DNA of 64,000 nt. Origin: Nostoc sp. NMS2 (GTDB taxonomy: Bacteria > Cyanobacteriota > Cyanobacteriia > Cyanobacteriales > Nostocaceae). The notes below the pieces were generated by a model. It had not been told where the DNA came from and searched no databases. It saw only the letters and a list, made by a program, of their open reading frames with translations. The stretch lies in the NCBI RefSeq assembly GCF_017115105.1, contig NZ_JABXKH010000049.1, positions 62,001-126,000 of the forward strand, in the 5' to 3' direction. Both the position numbers and the translations under genes were made by a program. Shown here piece after piece: positions 24,147 to 33,013 of the stretch. Numbering within the stretch: position 1 is the first letter of the stretch; each line of letters opens with the position of its first letter.

Positions 24147-26279
24147 TTAATCTATTACCCATTTCAAGACCTCCGGGTTTTTGTTATAGCGGTAGGTTAC
24201 ACCATCCTTAGTAGTCACAGACTTTTCTTGACTAGCCTTGCTTCTAATAGTAGCAAGAGTATAGTCTGTTAATTTCTGAAGCTCTTTATGAGAAAGTCCT
24301 ATAATTGTGGCGTAGACGCTTTGCGGTGAGGAAGTTGCAGTCTTGGCGGTTCCCGTCGATTGCGATAGCGTAGCGTTAGCGACGTTAGGAGCGTCACTCT
24401 CGAACCCGAAGGGCTTGTCGTTAGACATCGCTGCTGACTCTAGTTTTATTTTGAGTTCATTTTTAGGGTAAATATCTATCGTAATTTGCTCCTTTTGTGA
24501 TGGGTTAACAGCAATTCCTTTTTGCAATTGATAATCTTGGATAGAAACAAGTTGCCAACTAGATTCTTGTGAAAGTTCTAACACCCATTGATGATAATTA
24601 AATAAGCTTTCTCTATGACCAACGCTGATAAAAGTTGTTTTCGTTGATTGTAATTGTTTATATAAATTACCTTCGTTATTTAAATCTAAAGCACTCGTTG
24701 CTTCATCTAAGATAGTGAAACTGGGATGTGTAATTAATAGCCGTGCAAAAGCGAGGCGTTGTTGTTCTCCCAACGATAATATATTTTCCCAAGGAACTTC
24801 TGTATCAAAGCCATCTACGCGAGTAAGTAAGTGTTGCAGGTTAACTTGTTGCAAAATGTGTTCAAGTTCGCGATCGCTCATTTTCCTGTCTGTTTGAGGA
24901 TAAAGCAACTGTTCGCGCAAAGTCCCTAAAATGATATAAGGCCGTTGGGGTAAGAATAATACTTCTTTTAGGGGAGGACGCACCAAACGACCGGTTCCCG
25001 CATTCCACAAACCAGCGATCGCTCTCAACAAAGAACTTTTACCCCTACCACTAGGGCCAACAATCAATAACCCTTCGCCAGCCTGAACAGCAACTGACAA
25101 ATTTTCAACAATCACCTGTTCATAATTTGGCGTTTGTAAAGTGACATTCTCAAAAGCTAAACGTTCTTCTTCTACAATTTGAATAGTACTGACATTCTCT
25201 GGTTGTTTACTAGCAGCCTGTAGCGCATCTGAAAACTCTGCTAAACGCTTGACATAGCCAGAAAATCGCCCTGAAATCCCAAACTCAGCTATTAGTTCTC
25301 CCAGAGCATTAGAAAACATAAAGCAAGCAAAACTAACTTGGTTAATTTCTCCATAATCAATTTGATCCTGAAGAAATAAAGGTGTAAGAATGAACATCGA
25401 AAATACGCCAATGGCAGACTGATATGCTCTGCCAAAAGCGTCTTGTCCTCTCTCTAAACTCAGCCTGCGTTCAGCAGTTTTTAAAACATTATTAAATCGG
25501 CGCTGAATTATATTTAATTCTTCATCTTCTCCCTGAAAAAAAGCGATGGATTCAGCGTGATTACGAACATGAGTTAAGCAATAAGCAAAATCTGCTTTAA
25601 ATGCAAGTTCTTCTTGGTTAACTTTATTTATTACTTGATTTAAGTAAATAGCTATGAAATTACCTATAATTGTATAAATAACTAAATAAATTGCGATTTG
25701 TGAAGAAACTGTCCAGAGAATTATCAAAGCACTTCCCATTTCTAAAGATTTTTCTAGCAAAGAAGATGAGAATCTCAAACCAATACTAGTAATGGGTTCT
25801 ATTTCTTGGGATAAGCGCTGATCTGGATTATCTATATCAGAGTTAAAATTGATTTTATAATAAGCTTGATTGCTTAAATATTTTTCTAAAACATGAAAAT
25901 TTAGCCATTTGTACCAGTCAAGAATTATTTTTTTTCTGACATATCTCAAAAGAGTTACTAACAAGACTAACCCGACAATAATAAGACTGGACAGCCATAA
26001 AGTACTATTATATTTATCAAGATTTCTCTCTTCAATAACGATATCAATTACATAGCGATTCCAGTAGCTATTTGCAGCATTTGCACCGACAATCCCGACT
26101 ATTAATAATACTAAGAGAATGAGCATTCCCCATGAACGAATCACATCTGAAAATGCTCTTCCTTCTGCTTTTGTTGGATACCAATAAGGCCCGGCAACTA
26201 GTTTCACATCCTCCCAAAATTGAATCAAGGCTGAAAAAGGATTTGTTGTATTTTGCTCACGCACAGATGGAGTTTGCAT
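24147..26279 (-). CDS. SbmA/BacA-like ABC transporter (permease plus ATPase) with C-terminal HTH-like tail
   Basis: 710 residues. The N-terminal permease has about six membrane segments and the ABC_membrane_2 signature (WYKWLNFHVLEKYLSNQAYYKINF, DNPDQRLSQEIEP, THVRNHAESIAFFQGE). The ATPase has Walker A GPSGRGKSSLLRAI, the signature LSLGEQQRLAFARLL, Walker B FTILDEATSALD and a terminal His in SVGHRESL. The final 50 residues (from IIGLSHKELQKLTDYT) form a small helix-turn-helix-like unit ending NKNPEVLKW, also found at the end of the transporter at 33014-35005. Between the ATPase and this unit is a Ser/Ala/Thr-rich linker. Homologues move peptides across the membrane. Confidence 0.9.
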   Translation of the reverse strand: MQTPSVREQNTTNPFSALIQFWEDVKLVAGPYWYPTKAEGRAFSDVIRSWGMLILLVLLIVGIVGANAANSYWNRYVIDIVIEERNLDKYNSTLWLSSLIIVGLVLLVTLLRYVRKKIILDWYKWLNFHVLEKYLSNQAYYKINFNSDIDNPDQRLSQEIEPITSIGLRFSSSLLEKSLEMGSALIILWTVSSQIAIYLVIYTIIGNFIAIYLNQVINKVNQEELAFKADFAYCLTHVRNHAESIAFFQGEDEELNIIQRRFNNVLKTAERRLSLERGQDAFGRAYQSAIGVFSMFILTPLFLQDQIDYGEINQVSFACFMFSNALGELIAEFGISGRFSGYVKRLAEFSDALQAASKQPENVSTIQIVEEERLAFENVTLQTPNYEQVIVENLSVAVQAGEGLLIVGPSGRGKSSLLRAIAGLWNAGTGRLVRPPLKEVLFLPQRPYIILGTLREQLLYPQTDRKMSDRELEHILQQVNLQHLLTRVDGFDTEVPWENILSLGEQQRLAFARLLITHPSFTILDEATSALDLNNEGNLYKQLQSTKTTFISVGHRESLFNYHQWVLELSQESSWQLVSIQDYQLQKGIAVNPSQKEQITIDIYPKNELKIKLESAAMSNDKPFGFESDAPNVANATLSQSTGTAKTATSSPQSVYATIIGLSHKELQKLTDYTLATIRSKASQEKSVTTKDGVTYRYNKNPEVLKWVID

Positions 26280-26843
26280 ATTCTAAAAATGTAGCCGTTA
26301 CTAATTACACTAGGAATTTTGAAATGGCCTTTGAGAATTAAGTTAGACTCAGCTGACTTTTCACGTTATGTGGAAAAGTCCACCGAAAACCTAACCCCCT
26401 AACCCCCAACCCGTGGCGGGAAGGGGGAAAATTCAAAGTCTCTCTCCTTTTAGGAGAGAGAAATAGAAGTTAAGAAAAATAGTAGGTTGGGTTGAGCAAT
26501 AGCGAAACCCAACAAATGGTTAATAATGTTGGGTTTCGTTCCTCAACCCAACCTACACAACTTTTAGTTTTTACCCTTAACTGAACCGTATTGAAATAGA
26601 AGTGAGGTTTTCCAGATGCCGTGAAAAGTCAGAGACTCAGAGGCCATTCCCATGCGGAGCATGGGAACGAGAGAACAATGGGAAATCAAGCTTTTTTCGA
26701 CTTGTGTGTACACCGTAGCCTTTTTAAGAGGAGCCAGCGCTGTGAGTGGGTTTCCCGACTTCCCTACGGGGAAGCAAGCTACGCTGTAAGCGTTCTCGCA
26801 GGGTAGCGACTGGCGCAGGCTAGGGGGGATCAAATCAAATGCA
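26280..26843. other. Gene-free stretch filled with repeats
   Basis: It contains a CT-rich core like the MITE cores (26380-26475), the long palindrome 26482-26556, a small hairpin CATTCCCATGCGGAGCATGGGAACG, and GC-rich segments typical of intergenic Nostoc repeats. Reading frames here are translated repeat and were not called. Confidence 0.6.
26482..26556. repeat. 75-bp long palindrome (GTAGGTTGGGTTGAG type)
   Basis: GTAGGTTGGGTTGAG and AGCGAAACCCAACA on the left pair with TGTTGGGTTTCGTT and CTCAACCCAACCTAC on the right, around a short loop. It lies between the small membrane protein gene and the ABC transporter gene downstream. It could end transcription or stabilise mRNA, and is probably an interspersed repeat. 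Confidence 0.7.
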
Positions 26844-27254
26844 CTAAATCAATGGTTCCGGTTCCTCATCAACAATTTCGACTGTTCTCGGAAAAGGGCC
26901 TTGGTCAGGCTCAGTAACGACTACTGGGCTAATATAATGTTTCAGTTTGAGTTTTAACTCATCTGTAATGGGCAATTCTTGAATTTCTTTGAGAAGAAAT
27001 CTGATAGATTCAGTTTTGCTACGTTCTGTATAAATGAGCTTGAGAACGTTTTCAATTCCAAATCCCGCTATATATTCCCCTAGAACACCTACCAGTCCAA
27101 GTAGTCCTAAACCTCCTAAGAGGCCTAAAGGCCCGCCCAACGATGAAAGCATAGCGACAACGGCGGCGACACTACCCCCTGATGCAGCCGTTGCAATCAC
27201 GAAAAGTATGCCAGGAAGTCCTAAACCAGAAATTTTTTTGACGAGTTCATCCAT
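26844..27254 (-). CDS. Small Gly-rich membrane protein of unknown function
   Basis: 136 residues. An N-terminal amphipathic start (MDELVKKISGLGLPG) leads into two hydrophobic, Gly-rich segments (ILFVIATAASGGSVAAVVAM and LGLLGGLGLLGLVGVLGEYI), then a soluble helix-rich tail (YTERSKTESIRFLLKEIQEL) and an acidic end (EEPEPLI). No family recognised. It lies 128 bases downstream of the patatin gene on the same strand, so it may be part of the same transcript. The tight Gly packing recalls pore-forming or holin-like proteins, but that is only an impression. Confidence 0.7.
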   Translation of the reverse strand: MDELVKKISGLGLPGILFVIATAASGGSVAAVVAMLSSLGGPLGLLGGLGLLGLVGVLGEYIAGFGIENVLKLIYTERSKTESIRFLLKEIQELPITDELKLKLKHYISPVVVTEPDQGPFPRTVEIVDEEPEPLI

Positions 27255-27382
27255 TGTACTTACCTACAATCCTTATAAGGTGAAAACATGACTAAGAGAG
27301 TCATTACTAATTTCTTTTGTGAAGAAATTAAAAATCTTACATCTTGCACCAGTTAGCTGGTGCAAGATACAAGAAATCTGAT

Positions 27383-29479
27383 TTAGCCCAACAAAAGACT
27401 ACACAGCTCATCGATTTGTTGACTTTTTTGAGATATTAATCGATGGGCTATAGCTTGTAGCTGACGAGTATTTTGAAGTTTGGTATTATCTATTTCTTCT
27501 AGTTCACTATCTAACAATGTTTGAAAGCGATAATAAAAACTTTTAGCTTCTTTATCGCTAGGTTCAAACAACTGTTCTAATTCTCCAGCTACCACTTCAC
27601 TACCACCGTCAAACACAATATTTAAAAGTGGTCTTCCCCATTGCAAGAGTCCCCAATTTTTGACTTCTTTATAAGGGTAGACACTCGTCAGCGAACCAGT
27701 ACCTAAAGAAACTACTAAAATATCTTCTGTATTGAGGACTTTTTGTGCTTTTCGTTTACTACTAATTTGTGCTTCTAAAATAGCTAAATGGGCTGGATTA
27801 TTAGCAAATACTCCACCATCGATTAAAGTATAGGCGATGCCGCTATTGTGGGGGTTTACAATCCGATGAGGAGCAAAATAAGTCGGAGTGGCACTAGTTG
27901 CCAATGCTGCATCTAGGAGCGAAAAACCACCACATAACTTCTGAAAATTCTTAGATTCTATTTGCTGTTTTTCTAGTTTGTTTGTAAAAAATATCGGAAT
28001 TCGCTGCTCTATATCGTAACTCGTAACAAAAACTTCTTTGAGATTATTTTCTAAAGGAGCGTTACCAAAATATTGCCTTAAAATTTCTTCTTTACTTTCG
28101 GAAGGATATTTTGGCTGGAGAAATATATCCTCTAATGGGCCAAGTAGTCTTTCAAACAACGGCTCATAAAATATTTCTACCCCATACTCAATAAATAGCT
28201 GTAGGAGATCCTCAGCAGTGTATTCAGCTAGTGGTGAGTTATCGGATACATCGGAACTTAATCGTGGTTTAGTTAGTCCAAGTGCTAAAATTCCGCCGCT
28301 AGAAGTGCCAGTAATTAAATCAAACAAACTGAATATGGGCTTTTGTGTCCGCCTTTCAATTTCTGCTAGGAGTAATGCAGGAATAATGCCCCGAATACCG
28401 CCTCCATCAATGGAAAGTATTTTATATTTGGGACGGGCTTTTGTATTCATGGTTTCTGGCGATTCCTCCTGAATTAATATTTGTGCTTGTTGGATATTGA
28501 CAGGATCTTCAGTTTGATCTGTTTTGGTTTCTTCGCTATATGGCTGGAGAGCGATCGCAGTTGGAATAATCTCGGATTCTTCGCTCTTTGTTTCTGTCTG
28601 TTGAATTTCCTTTGCTTGGTCTTCGTCGTCGCTTACTAACGATACCGTTGCTGCTAATAAACTTGTGGTTAGTGGTGAGATATTTTCTTCGGGAATAACT
28701 GCTGTCTCAATTTGGATCTCTTCTTGAATATCTTCTTGATTGGATGATTCTTCTGCAAATGGAACTGAATTTGATGATTGTGTTGCAAATGGGATTTCTG
28801 CTAAAGTCCAAATAGGATTACCACGAAAATTTCCTTGATAGGACTTTCCAGTTTGGTTTTTGACAGTTGTACCTTGCCCATCGTCTAATTTCCAGTAAGC
28901 CACTAATCCTGCTTCATTCCCGACTATTAGCCCACAACGATGAGTCTGGATTTGTGCTGGAGTACAGGGATAATTCCAAAGGGTAATGTTTGCTAATTGT
29001 CCTTTGAAATAGACCTGTTTATGTAACGTTGCTCCCAGAGTTATAGAACTTGTGGCTTTGTTTAAAGATGAACCTCTAAGAGAATCGTTGTATTCACGAT
29101 CGTCAAGATATACGGTTAGTTGACCACTATTAAAAACAATAGCAAAAAAGTGCCATTGTCCTATAGTTAATTCTCCTTGCCCGAAGGTTTTGATATTTTT
29201 GCTAACACTTTCATCAATGTAGACATCTAGGCTTCCTGTTTCACTGATGCCGAATTCAAAATTATCGCTATATCTCTCTGAAGAACGGGCAAAAAATACA
29301 TTGCGCGTCCCGTAACTAGTGGCTTTATTTGTTAGTTCATGTGGATTTACCCATCCTGAAACCGTAAAAGCTGAACTCCCTTGAGCAAAAACGCCGCCAA
29401 TATCGTTTCTGCCAAAATCTATATAATCATTTACCCCATCAAATGTTAAAACTATTTGTGTATTTACTAGGTTTATCAC
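27383..29479 (-). CDS. LamG-like domain fused to patatin-like phospholipase
   Basis: 698 residues from a GTG start. Residues 1-220 form a concanavalin/LamG-like jelly roll (LTFDGVNDYIDFGRNDIGG, FTVSGWVNPHE, GQWHFFAIVFNSGQLTVYLDD, LANITLWNYPCTPAQIQTH). A Glu/Ser-rich linker of about 130 residues follows. The patatin domain begins about residue 350: ILSIDGGGIRGIIPALLLAE (oxyanion Gly run), DLITGTSSGGILALGL (GTSSG, nucleophile Ser) and LIDGGVFANNPAHLAI (DGG, Asp of the dyad). Patatins hydrolyse acyl lipids. No signal peptide is seen, so it may act inside the cell. It follows the microviridin ligase genes on the same strand after a 512-base gap with two repeats. Confidence 0.88.
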   Translation of the reverse strand: MINLVNTQIVLTFDGVNDYIDFGRNDIGGVFAQGSSAFTVSGWVNPHELTNKATSYGTRNVFFARSSERYSDNFEFGISETGSLDVYIDESVSKNIKTFGQGELTIGQWHFFAIVFNSGQLTVYLDDREYNDSLRGSSLNKATSSITLGATLHKQVYFKGQLANITLWNYPCTPAQIQTHRCGLIVGNEAGLVAYWKLDDGQGTTVKNQTGKSYQGNFRGNPIWTLAEIPFATQSSNSVPFAEESSNQEDIQEEIQIETAVIPEENISPLTTSLLAATVSLVSDDEDQAKEIQQTETKSEESEIIPTAIALQPYSEETKTDQTEDPVNIQQAQILIQEESPETMNTKARPKYKILSIDGGGIRGIIPALLLAEIERRTQKPIFSLFDLITGTSSGGILALGLTKPRLSSDVSDNSPLAEYTAEDLLQLFIEYGVEIFYEPLFERLLGPLEDIFLQPKYPSESKEEILRQYFGNAPLENNLKEVFVTSYDIEQRIPIFFTNKLEKQQIESKNFQKLCGGFSLLDAALATSATPTYFAPHRIVNPHNSGIAYTLIDGGVFANNPAHLAILEAQISSKRKAQKVLNTEDILVVSLGTGSLTSVYPYKEVKNWGLLQWGRPLLNIVFDGGSEVVAGELEQLFEPSDKEAKSFYYRFQTLLDSELEEIDNTKLQNTRQLQAIAHRLISQKSQQIDELCSLLLG

Positions 29480-29561
29480 AAGGATTTAATCTCCAAATAT
29501 CATTTAATTCGTAATTTTAAATAAGAATTTTAATATCAATAAAGTTAATAGAAAAATCTCA

Positions 29562-29713
29562 CTATAGCGGTTCTCGTTTGGATGCAATACAGTTTGACCT
29601 CTCTCCAAACCTCTCTCCTAAGAGGAGAGAGGCTTTGAATCTTACTCCCCTTCCCTACAAGGGAAGGGGCTGGGGGTTAGGTCTGTATTGCACTCAACTG
29701 AGAACCGCTATAA
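29562..29713. repeat. Inverted-repeat element, CTATAGCGGTTCTC family, copy 2
   Basis: The ends CTATAGCGGTTCTC and GAGAACCGCTATA enclose TGCAATACAG arms and the CT-rich core (GGGAAGGGGCTGGGGGTTAGG). It is related to 5868-6020 and to the next element. It lies in the 512-base gap upstream of the patatin gene. Confidence 0.75.
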
Positions 29714-29773
29714 CAACTTTCAAAGTGGTAGAGGATAGACGCAGCATCGGCTACTTTTCTTTACAGGACGCTA

Positions 29774-29926
29774 CTATAGCGGTTCTCGAATGGAAACAAT
29801 ACAGTCTGACCTCACTTCCATTCCTCTCTCCTAAAAGGAGAGAGACTTTGAATCTTACTCCCCTTCCCTACAAGGGAAGGGGCTGGGGGTTAGGTTTGTA
29901 TTGCACTCAACCCAGAAGCACTATAT
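29774..29926. repeat. Inverted-repeat element, CTATAGCGGTTCTC family, copy 3
   Basis: Same orientation and core as the copy 60 bases away; the right end is more decayed (AGAAGCACTATA). A plus-strand frame through both copies (29578-29928) is only translated repeat. Confidence 0.75.
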
Positions 29927-29991
29927 AAACGTGTTTTTCAATTGAGTACCTATAGGATAGAAGACAATAAAAATACACAAGGCTCAATCTC

Positions 29992-30969
29992 CTAATTTTT
30001 ATTAGTCAGTAATACTTCTGCGATCGCCTGCGAAATCGGGTAGTGTGGTGCATATATCTCCATCCAAAAAAATTCCCCGACTGGGTTAACTTCGAGGAAT
30101 ACATGGTGACCATCGGGGGTAACAATAATATCAATTGCTCCATAGTTTAAGCCAAAATAAGCCATCAGTTTGAGCAGTTTTTTCTCAATATCTTCTGGCA
30201 AGTCGTAGGGTTGCCAATTTTTAACTAAGGCTCTCCCCTCTTTGCGCCAGTCGTAAGTAGATCCTGACAAGCTTTGGGAATCTACTGCGGCAGTAAATAC
30301 GCGGTGTCCGACAATAGTTGTCCGCAACTCCACTACTTTGGGCACATTTTCTTGAAAGGTCATCGGACAAAAACCCAGTCCTTCCATATTCTCCAGATCA
30401 TCATTTGTAACTGGAGTGGTAAACACAACGTTTTCTCGCCCCCGATCATCATAAATAGCAAAGGAAGAAAGCATCTTGGTAACTATACCTTGCTTACACT
30501 CTTGAGCAAATTGCTTGACTGCTTCTGGATTGTTTGAAGTCAGAGTGCGTGGAGTTACAAGACCAACTTCTCGTGCAACTTGCAATTGTAGTTGCTTATT
30601 ATTAGCCCGATCCACATTGGACATTTTATCAAAGTGGAATCCCTGAAGGCTGGCAATCATACCTCTGACTGTGGCGCGACACTCGTTAATTGACGCATCT
30701 CTATATTGCTTGTCCATTGAGTCGGGGATTTTTTGTCCGTAGCGCATTCGCCGATACCAAACTGAGGAAACCTCACTCAAATCTAGCTTTTGTTCGCCAT
30801 CAGTAATAATTACCCGTTCAGTAACGCCAGAGTAAATATCTAGCTTGACTTCGGTGGGATATCTGTCTGTGTCAAACCGAAATGCTTTTTCTCCTCTAGC
30901 CTCAATTTCTCTGATGACTAGAGGAATGCTTTCGTTGTCTTTACTAAACGTGACTATTAATACGGTCAT
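29992..30969 (-). CDS. mdnC: ATP-grasp ligase of the microviridin type, MvdD/MdnC family
   Basis: 325 residues. The N-terminus MTVLIVTFSKDNESIPLVI, FRFDTDRYPTEVKLD, VSSVWYRRMRYG and the Arg-rich INECRATVRGMIASLQGFHF follow MdnC closely as I remember it. The ATP-grasp core includes KMLSSFAIYDD, CPMTFQENVPKVVELRTTIVG and the metal/ATP site LNYGAIDIIVTPDGHHVFLEVNPVGEF. In microviridin synthesis MdnC acts first, using ATP to close two omega-ester bonds between Thr/Ser and Asp/Glu side chains of the precursor after binding its leader helix. It lies 59 bases downstream of the MdnB gene. Confidence 0.93.
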   Translation of the reverse strand: MTVLIVTFSKDNESIPLVIREIEARGEKAFRFDTDRYPTEVKLDIYSGVTERVIITDGEQKLDLSEVSSVWYRRMRYGQKIPDSMDKQYRDASINECRATVRGMIASLQGFHFDKMSNVDRANNKQLQLQVAREVGLVTPRTLTSNNPEAVKQFAQECKQGIVTKMLSSFAIYDDRGRENVVFTTPVTNDDLENMEGLGFCPMTFQENVPKVVELRTTIVGHRVFTAAVDSQSLSGSTYDWRKEGRALVKNWQPYDLPEDIEKKLLKLMAYFGLNYGAIDIIVTPDGHHVFLEVNPVGEFFWMEIYAPHYPISQAIAEVLLTNKN

Positions 30970-31011
30970 AATTTAGTTGCGCCTAAGATACCCTACAGTA
31001 ATTGACTTTCT

Positions 31012-31045
31012 TAATTACGAATTACGAATTACGAATTACGAATTG
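31012..31045. repeat. Tandem heptamer array (AATTACG)
   Basis: About four and a half copies of AATTACG. It encodes the last residues and the stop of the MdnB-type ligase (ending RNS) and continues into the gap before the MdnC gene. Confidence 0.8.
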
Positions 31046-32021
31046 GTACAAGAGCATCTGCGATCGCATTTGCAATTGGTAAGTCTAAATCCTTTTCCAG
31101 CATTCCCCACTCCCCCACAGGGTTGATTTCCAAAAAGACGTATTCGCCTGATGGTGTGACGATGAAATCTAAGGCTCCAAACAACAATCCAAATTTCCCC
31201 ATAAAGGCTTTGAGACGGCAAGCTACTTCATCAGGAAGCTGGTGGTGTTGCCATGCGCCAACCTCAACACCTGGTTTACGCCAATCAACTTTGGCTGCTG
31301 CATACACATCTGCATTTAGCGCCCCCACAAATACATTACCATTCACATACACCACCCGTAATTCTTGTTGCTTCGGAATTTGCTCTTGAAAAACCATTGG
31401 GCAATAGCGCAGTAACTCGGCATCTTGTAAGTCTTCTTCTTTGACGATGCTGGTGTACAGAAAAAACGAGGAGTTAGCTTCCATACTGCGGGAGAGAGGA
31501 GTTAAAAGCTTGCTCACCATTTTGCCCTTGACTTGCCAGAAAAACTCTCGTGCTGCTTCTGCTTTGTTGGTGATAAGAGTCTGCGGAATAACAAAACCTA
31601 CTTCAGACGCAATCCGTAGTTGACGCAGCTTGTTACTTGCATAATCTATCCGCTCTAAATTATCTACCCACGTAGCTCCCTTGAGGCTGTCCCAAAAACC
31701 ATCTAAAGTTGCTTGTGATTCTCTAACACAAGCTTCTCGGAACTTGGGCGCTAATTCTTGACTTAGTTGTGGTTCCCAAATACGGCGCATCCATACAGCT
31801 TGCACCTGCTCTGTGCTGATAGAGTGGTTGTTACATTCTATAGTGTGGTAGCTTTTAGACTTATCAAAATGTGCTGTTAATTGCACTTCTAGAGGAAATT
31901 TATCAGTATCTAGACGAAATGGTTGCACCCCTTTTTTTGATAAGGCTTCTGCCACTCTATCTATTGTGAAGAAATCACCACTGTGGGTGATTAATAAAAC
32001 AACATCACGAGACAGGTGCAT
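31029..32021 (-). CDS. mdnB: ATP-grasp ligase of the microviridin type, MvdC/MdnB family
   Basis: 330 residues from the ATG at 32021 (MHLSRDVVLLITHSGDFFTI), where the family normally begins; 17 further codons upstream are in frame but unlike the family. Motifs: FRLDTDKFPLEVQLTA, VQAVWMRRIWEP, RESQATLDGFWDSLKGATWVDN, KLLTPLSRS, CPMVFQEQIPKQQELRVVYV and LFGALDFIVTPSGEYVFLEINPVGEW. MdnB-type enzymes make the final omega-amide between Lys and an acidic side chain after the esters have formed. It lies 264 bases downstream of the precursor gene. Confidence 0.92.
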   Translation of the reverse strand: MHLSRDVVLLITHSGDFFTIDRVAEALSKKGVQPFRLDTDKFPLEVQLTAHFDKSKSYHTIECNNHSISTEQVQAVWMRRIWEPQLSQELAPKFREACVRESQATLDGFWDSLKGATWVDNLERIDYASNKLRQLRIASEVGFVIPQTLITNKAEAAREFFWQVKGKMVSKLLTPLSRSMEANSSFFLYTSIVKEEDLQDAELLRYCPMVFQEQIPKQQELRVVYVNGNVFVGALNADVYAAAKVDWRKPGVEVGAWQHHQLPDEVACRLKAFMGKFGLLFGALDFIVTPSGEYVFLEINPVGEWGMLEKDLDLPIANAIADALVPIRNS

Positions 32022-32285
32022 AAAATATATTTTCTTTGATAATTTTAGGAGGTAGCTATTAAGGAATAGCAAACAAATTGCTTTCTATAACCCCAAAGTT
32101 TTGATGAATTTAGTGAGATAGAAAAAGCAATCACCTCCATGTTATGGATAAGGTAATATGAAAGCGATCGCGTTGTTAAGAGTAGTTTTCAGTTGTTTGA
32201 TAATTACTACTCACTTAATTATGATGAAGCCAATTACAAGGTATCTTCCCGATCCCAAAGGTACTTTCAGATGTAGAAGACTAAA

Positions 32286-32420
32286 TTATTTGTCTTCCAA
32301 ATCTGAAGGAAACTTGTAAGTCCAAGGAACATCTGTTCCTTCAATAGCTTGCTCTTCCAAGAAACGCGCAAAAAATGGTATTGCTTTGACATCCACTGTT
32401 TTGACTGTGTTTGTAGGCAT
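32286..32420 (-). CDS. mdnA: Microviridin-type precursor peptide
   Basis: 44 residues from the ATG at 32420, with AAGGA seven bases upstream; a longer in-frame start at 32486 lacks leader-like sequence. The leader contains the recognition helix PFFARFLEEQ (residues 15-24), which the ATP-grasp ligases bind. The core is TYKFPSDLEDK (34-44) and fits T-x-K-x-P-S-D-x-E-(E/D): Thr34-Asp40 and Ser39-Glu42 are the expected esters, Lys36-Asp43 the expected amide. Unusual are Phe37 (usually Tyr), Leu41 (usually Trp) and a terminal Lys44 in place of an aromatic residue. Mature microviridins inhibit serine proteases. Only one core is present. No N-acetyltransferase (MdnD) gene is in the window. Confidence 0.92.
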   Translation of the reverse strand: MPTNTVKTVDVKAIPFFARFLEEQAIEGTDVPWTYKFPSDLEDK

Positions 32421-32489
32421 AGAGTTTTCCTTAAAGAAAATTGTTTTTTCAACTAAATATATATCACTAATTAAATATATTTTCAAGGT

Positions 32490-32571
32490 CAGTTAAGACA
32501 GTTAAGAAGTAATTATTCTCAGGCGTTTAAGAAAGTTAAGAAAGTTAAGAAAGTTAAGCGGGCAGTTAAGA
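32490..32571. promoter_or_regulatory. Seven 9-bp CTTAACT repeats upstream of the precursor gene
   Basis: Read on the minus strand, the unit TCTTAACTG/TCTTAACTT occurs seven times (one copy, then four, then two, with gaps of 3 and 16 bases) 70-151 bases upstream of the precursor ATG. The 9-base period differs from the 11-base period of the cyanobacterial Pho box, which has a similar CTTAAC core. It may be a regulator site or a simple tandem repeat. Confidence 0.5.
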
Positions 32572-32786
32572 AAAAAATATTTAATAATTATCAATGGTAA
32601 GTAATCAATATCAAACTATAGCAATTCTATTTGATTATTGAACAAGTAGGGGTGGGTTCACCGAGATCATCATTAGTAATTAATAATAAATATTTTTAAA
32701 CCTGCTCCTACTCTTGCCTGTTTTCCTTGCTGTTAACTTATTTCATACATATAGGACTACTATTTGATTTTTGAAAAGATACGTAG

Positions 32787-32814
32787 GGTGCGTTAGCGTT
32801 TCGCGTAACGCACC
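32787..32814. repeat. Hairpin GGTGCGTTA/TAACGCACC
   Basis: Nine-base perfect arms around a 10-base loop, in the 593-base gap between the precursor gene and the transporter gene. It is a common type of Nostoc intergenic repeat; it could also be a terminator for the transporter transcript. Confidence 0.55.
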
Positions 32815-32896
32815 TTACTAATGGGTATGCCCTACCCCCTACAGGTGTACCTCACGTAAACGAGAACGGCTATAAGTCATTCATTCGTGAACAACA

Positions 32897-32928
32897 AGAT
32901 CCCCGACTTTTTAAAAAGTCGGGGATCT
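32897..32928. terminator. 32-nt perfect palindrome, sister of 562-594
   Basis: AGATCCCCGACTTTTT pairs fully with AAAAAGTCGGGGATCT. It lies 86 bases past the end of the transporter gene at 33014, where a terminator would be expected, but it is also a dispersed repeat. Confidence 0.55.
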
Positions 32929-33013
32929 GAGCGAGCGGGATTTTTACAAATCAAAATATAAAACTATTCTTTCACAGACGATAATTCAGCAGACTAAACA
33001 GATTGTTTAACCG

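Noticed and set aside
26564-26833. 89-codon minus-strand reading frame upstream of the transporter
   Set aside because: It runs through known-type intergenic repeats and hairpins; no protein-like composition.
29578-29928. 116-codon plus-strand reading frame
   Set aside because: It is the translation of two inverted-repeat elements (NLSPKRREALNLTPLPYKGRGWGLG twice) with no ribosome binding site.
32158-32322. 54-codon plus-strand frame starting MKAIALLRVV opposite the precursor gene's end
   Set aside because: It overlaps the precursor on the other strand and lacks a ribosome binding site; the microviridin motif decides the strand.
32267-32452. 61-codon frame overlapping the microviridin precursor
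   Set aside because: Out-of-frame shadow; lacks the PFFARFLE and PSD motifs.
32490-32571. Pho box reading of the CTTAAC repeats
   Set aside because: The 9-bp period does not match the 11-bp spacing of cyanobacterial Pho boxes; kept only as an unexplained repeat block.
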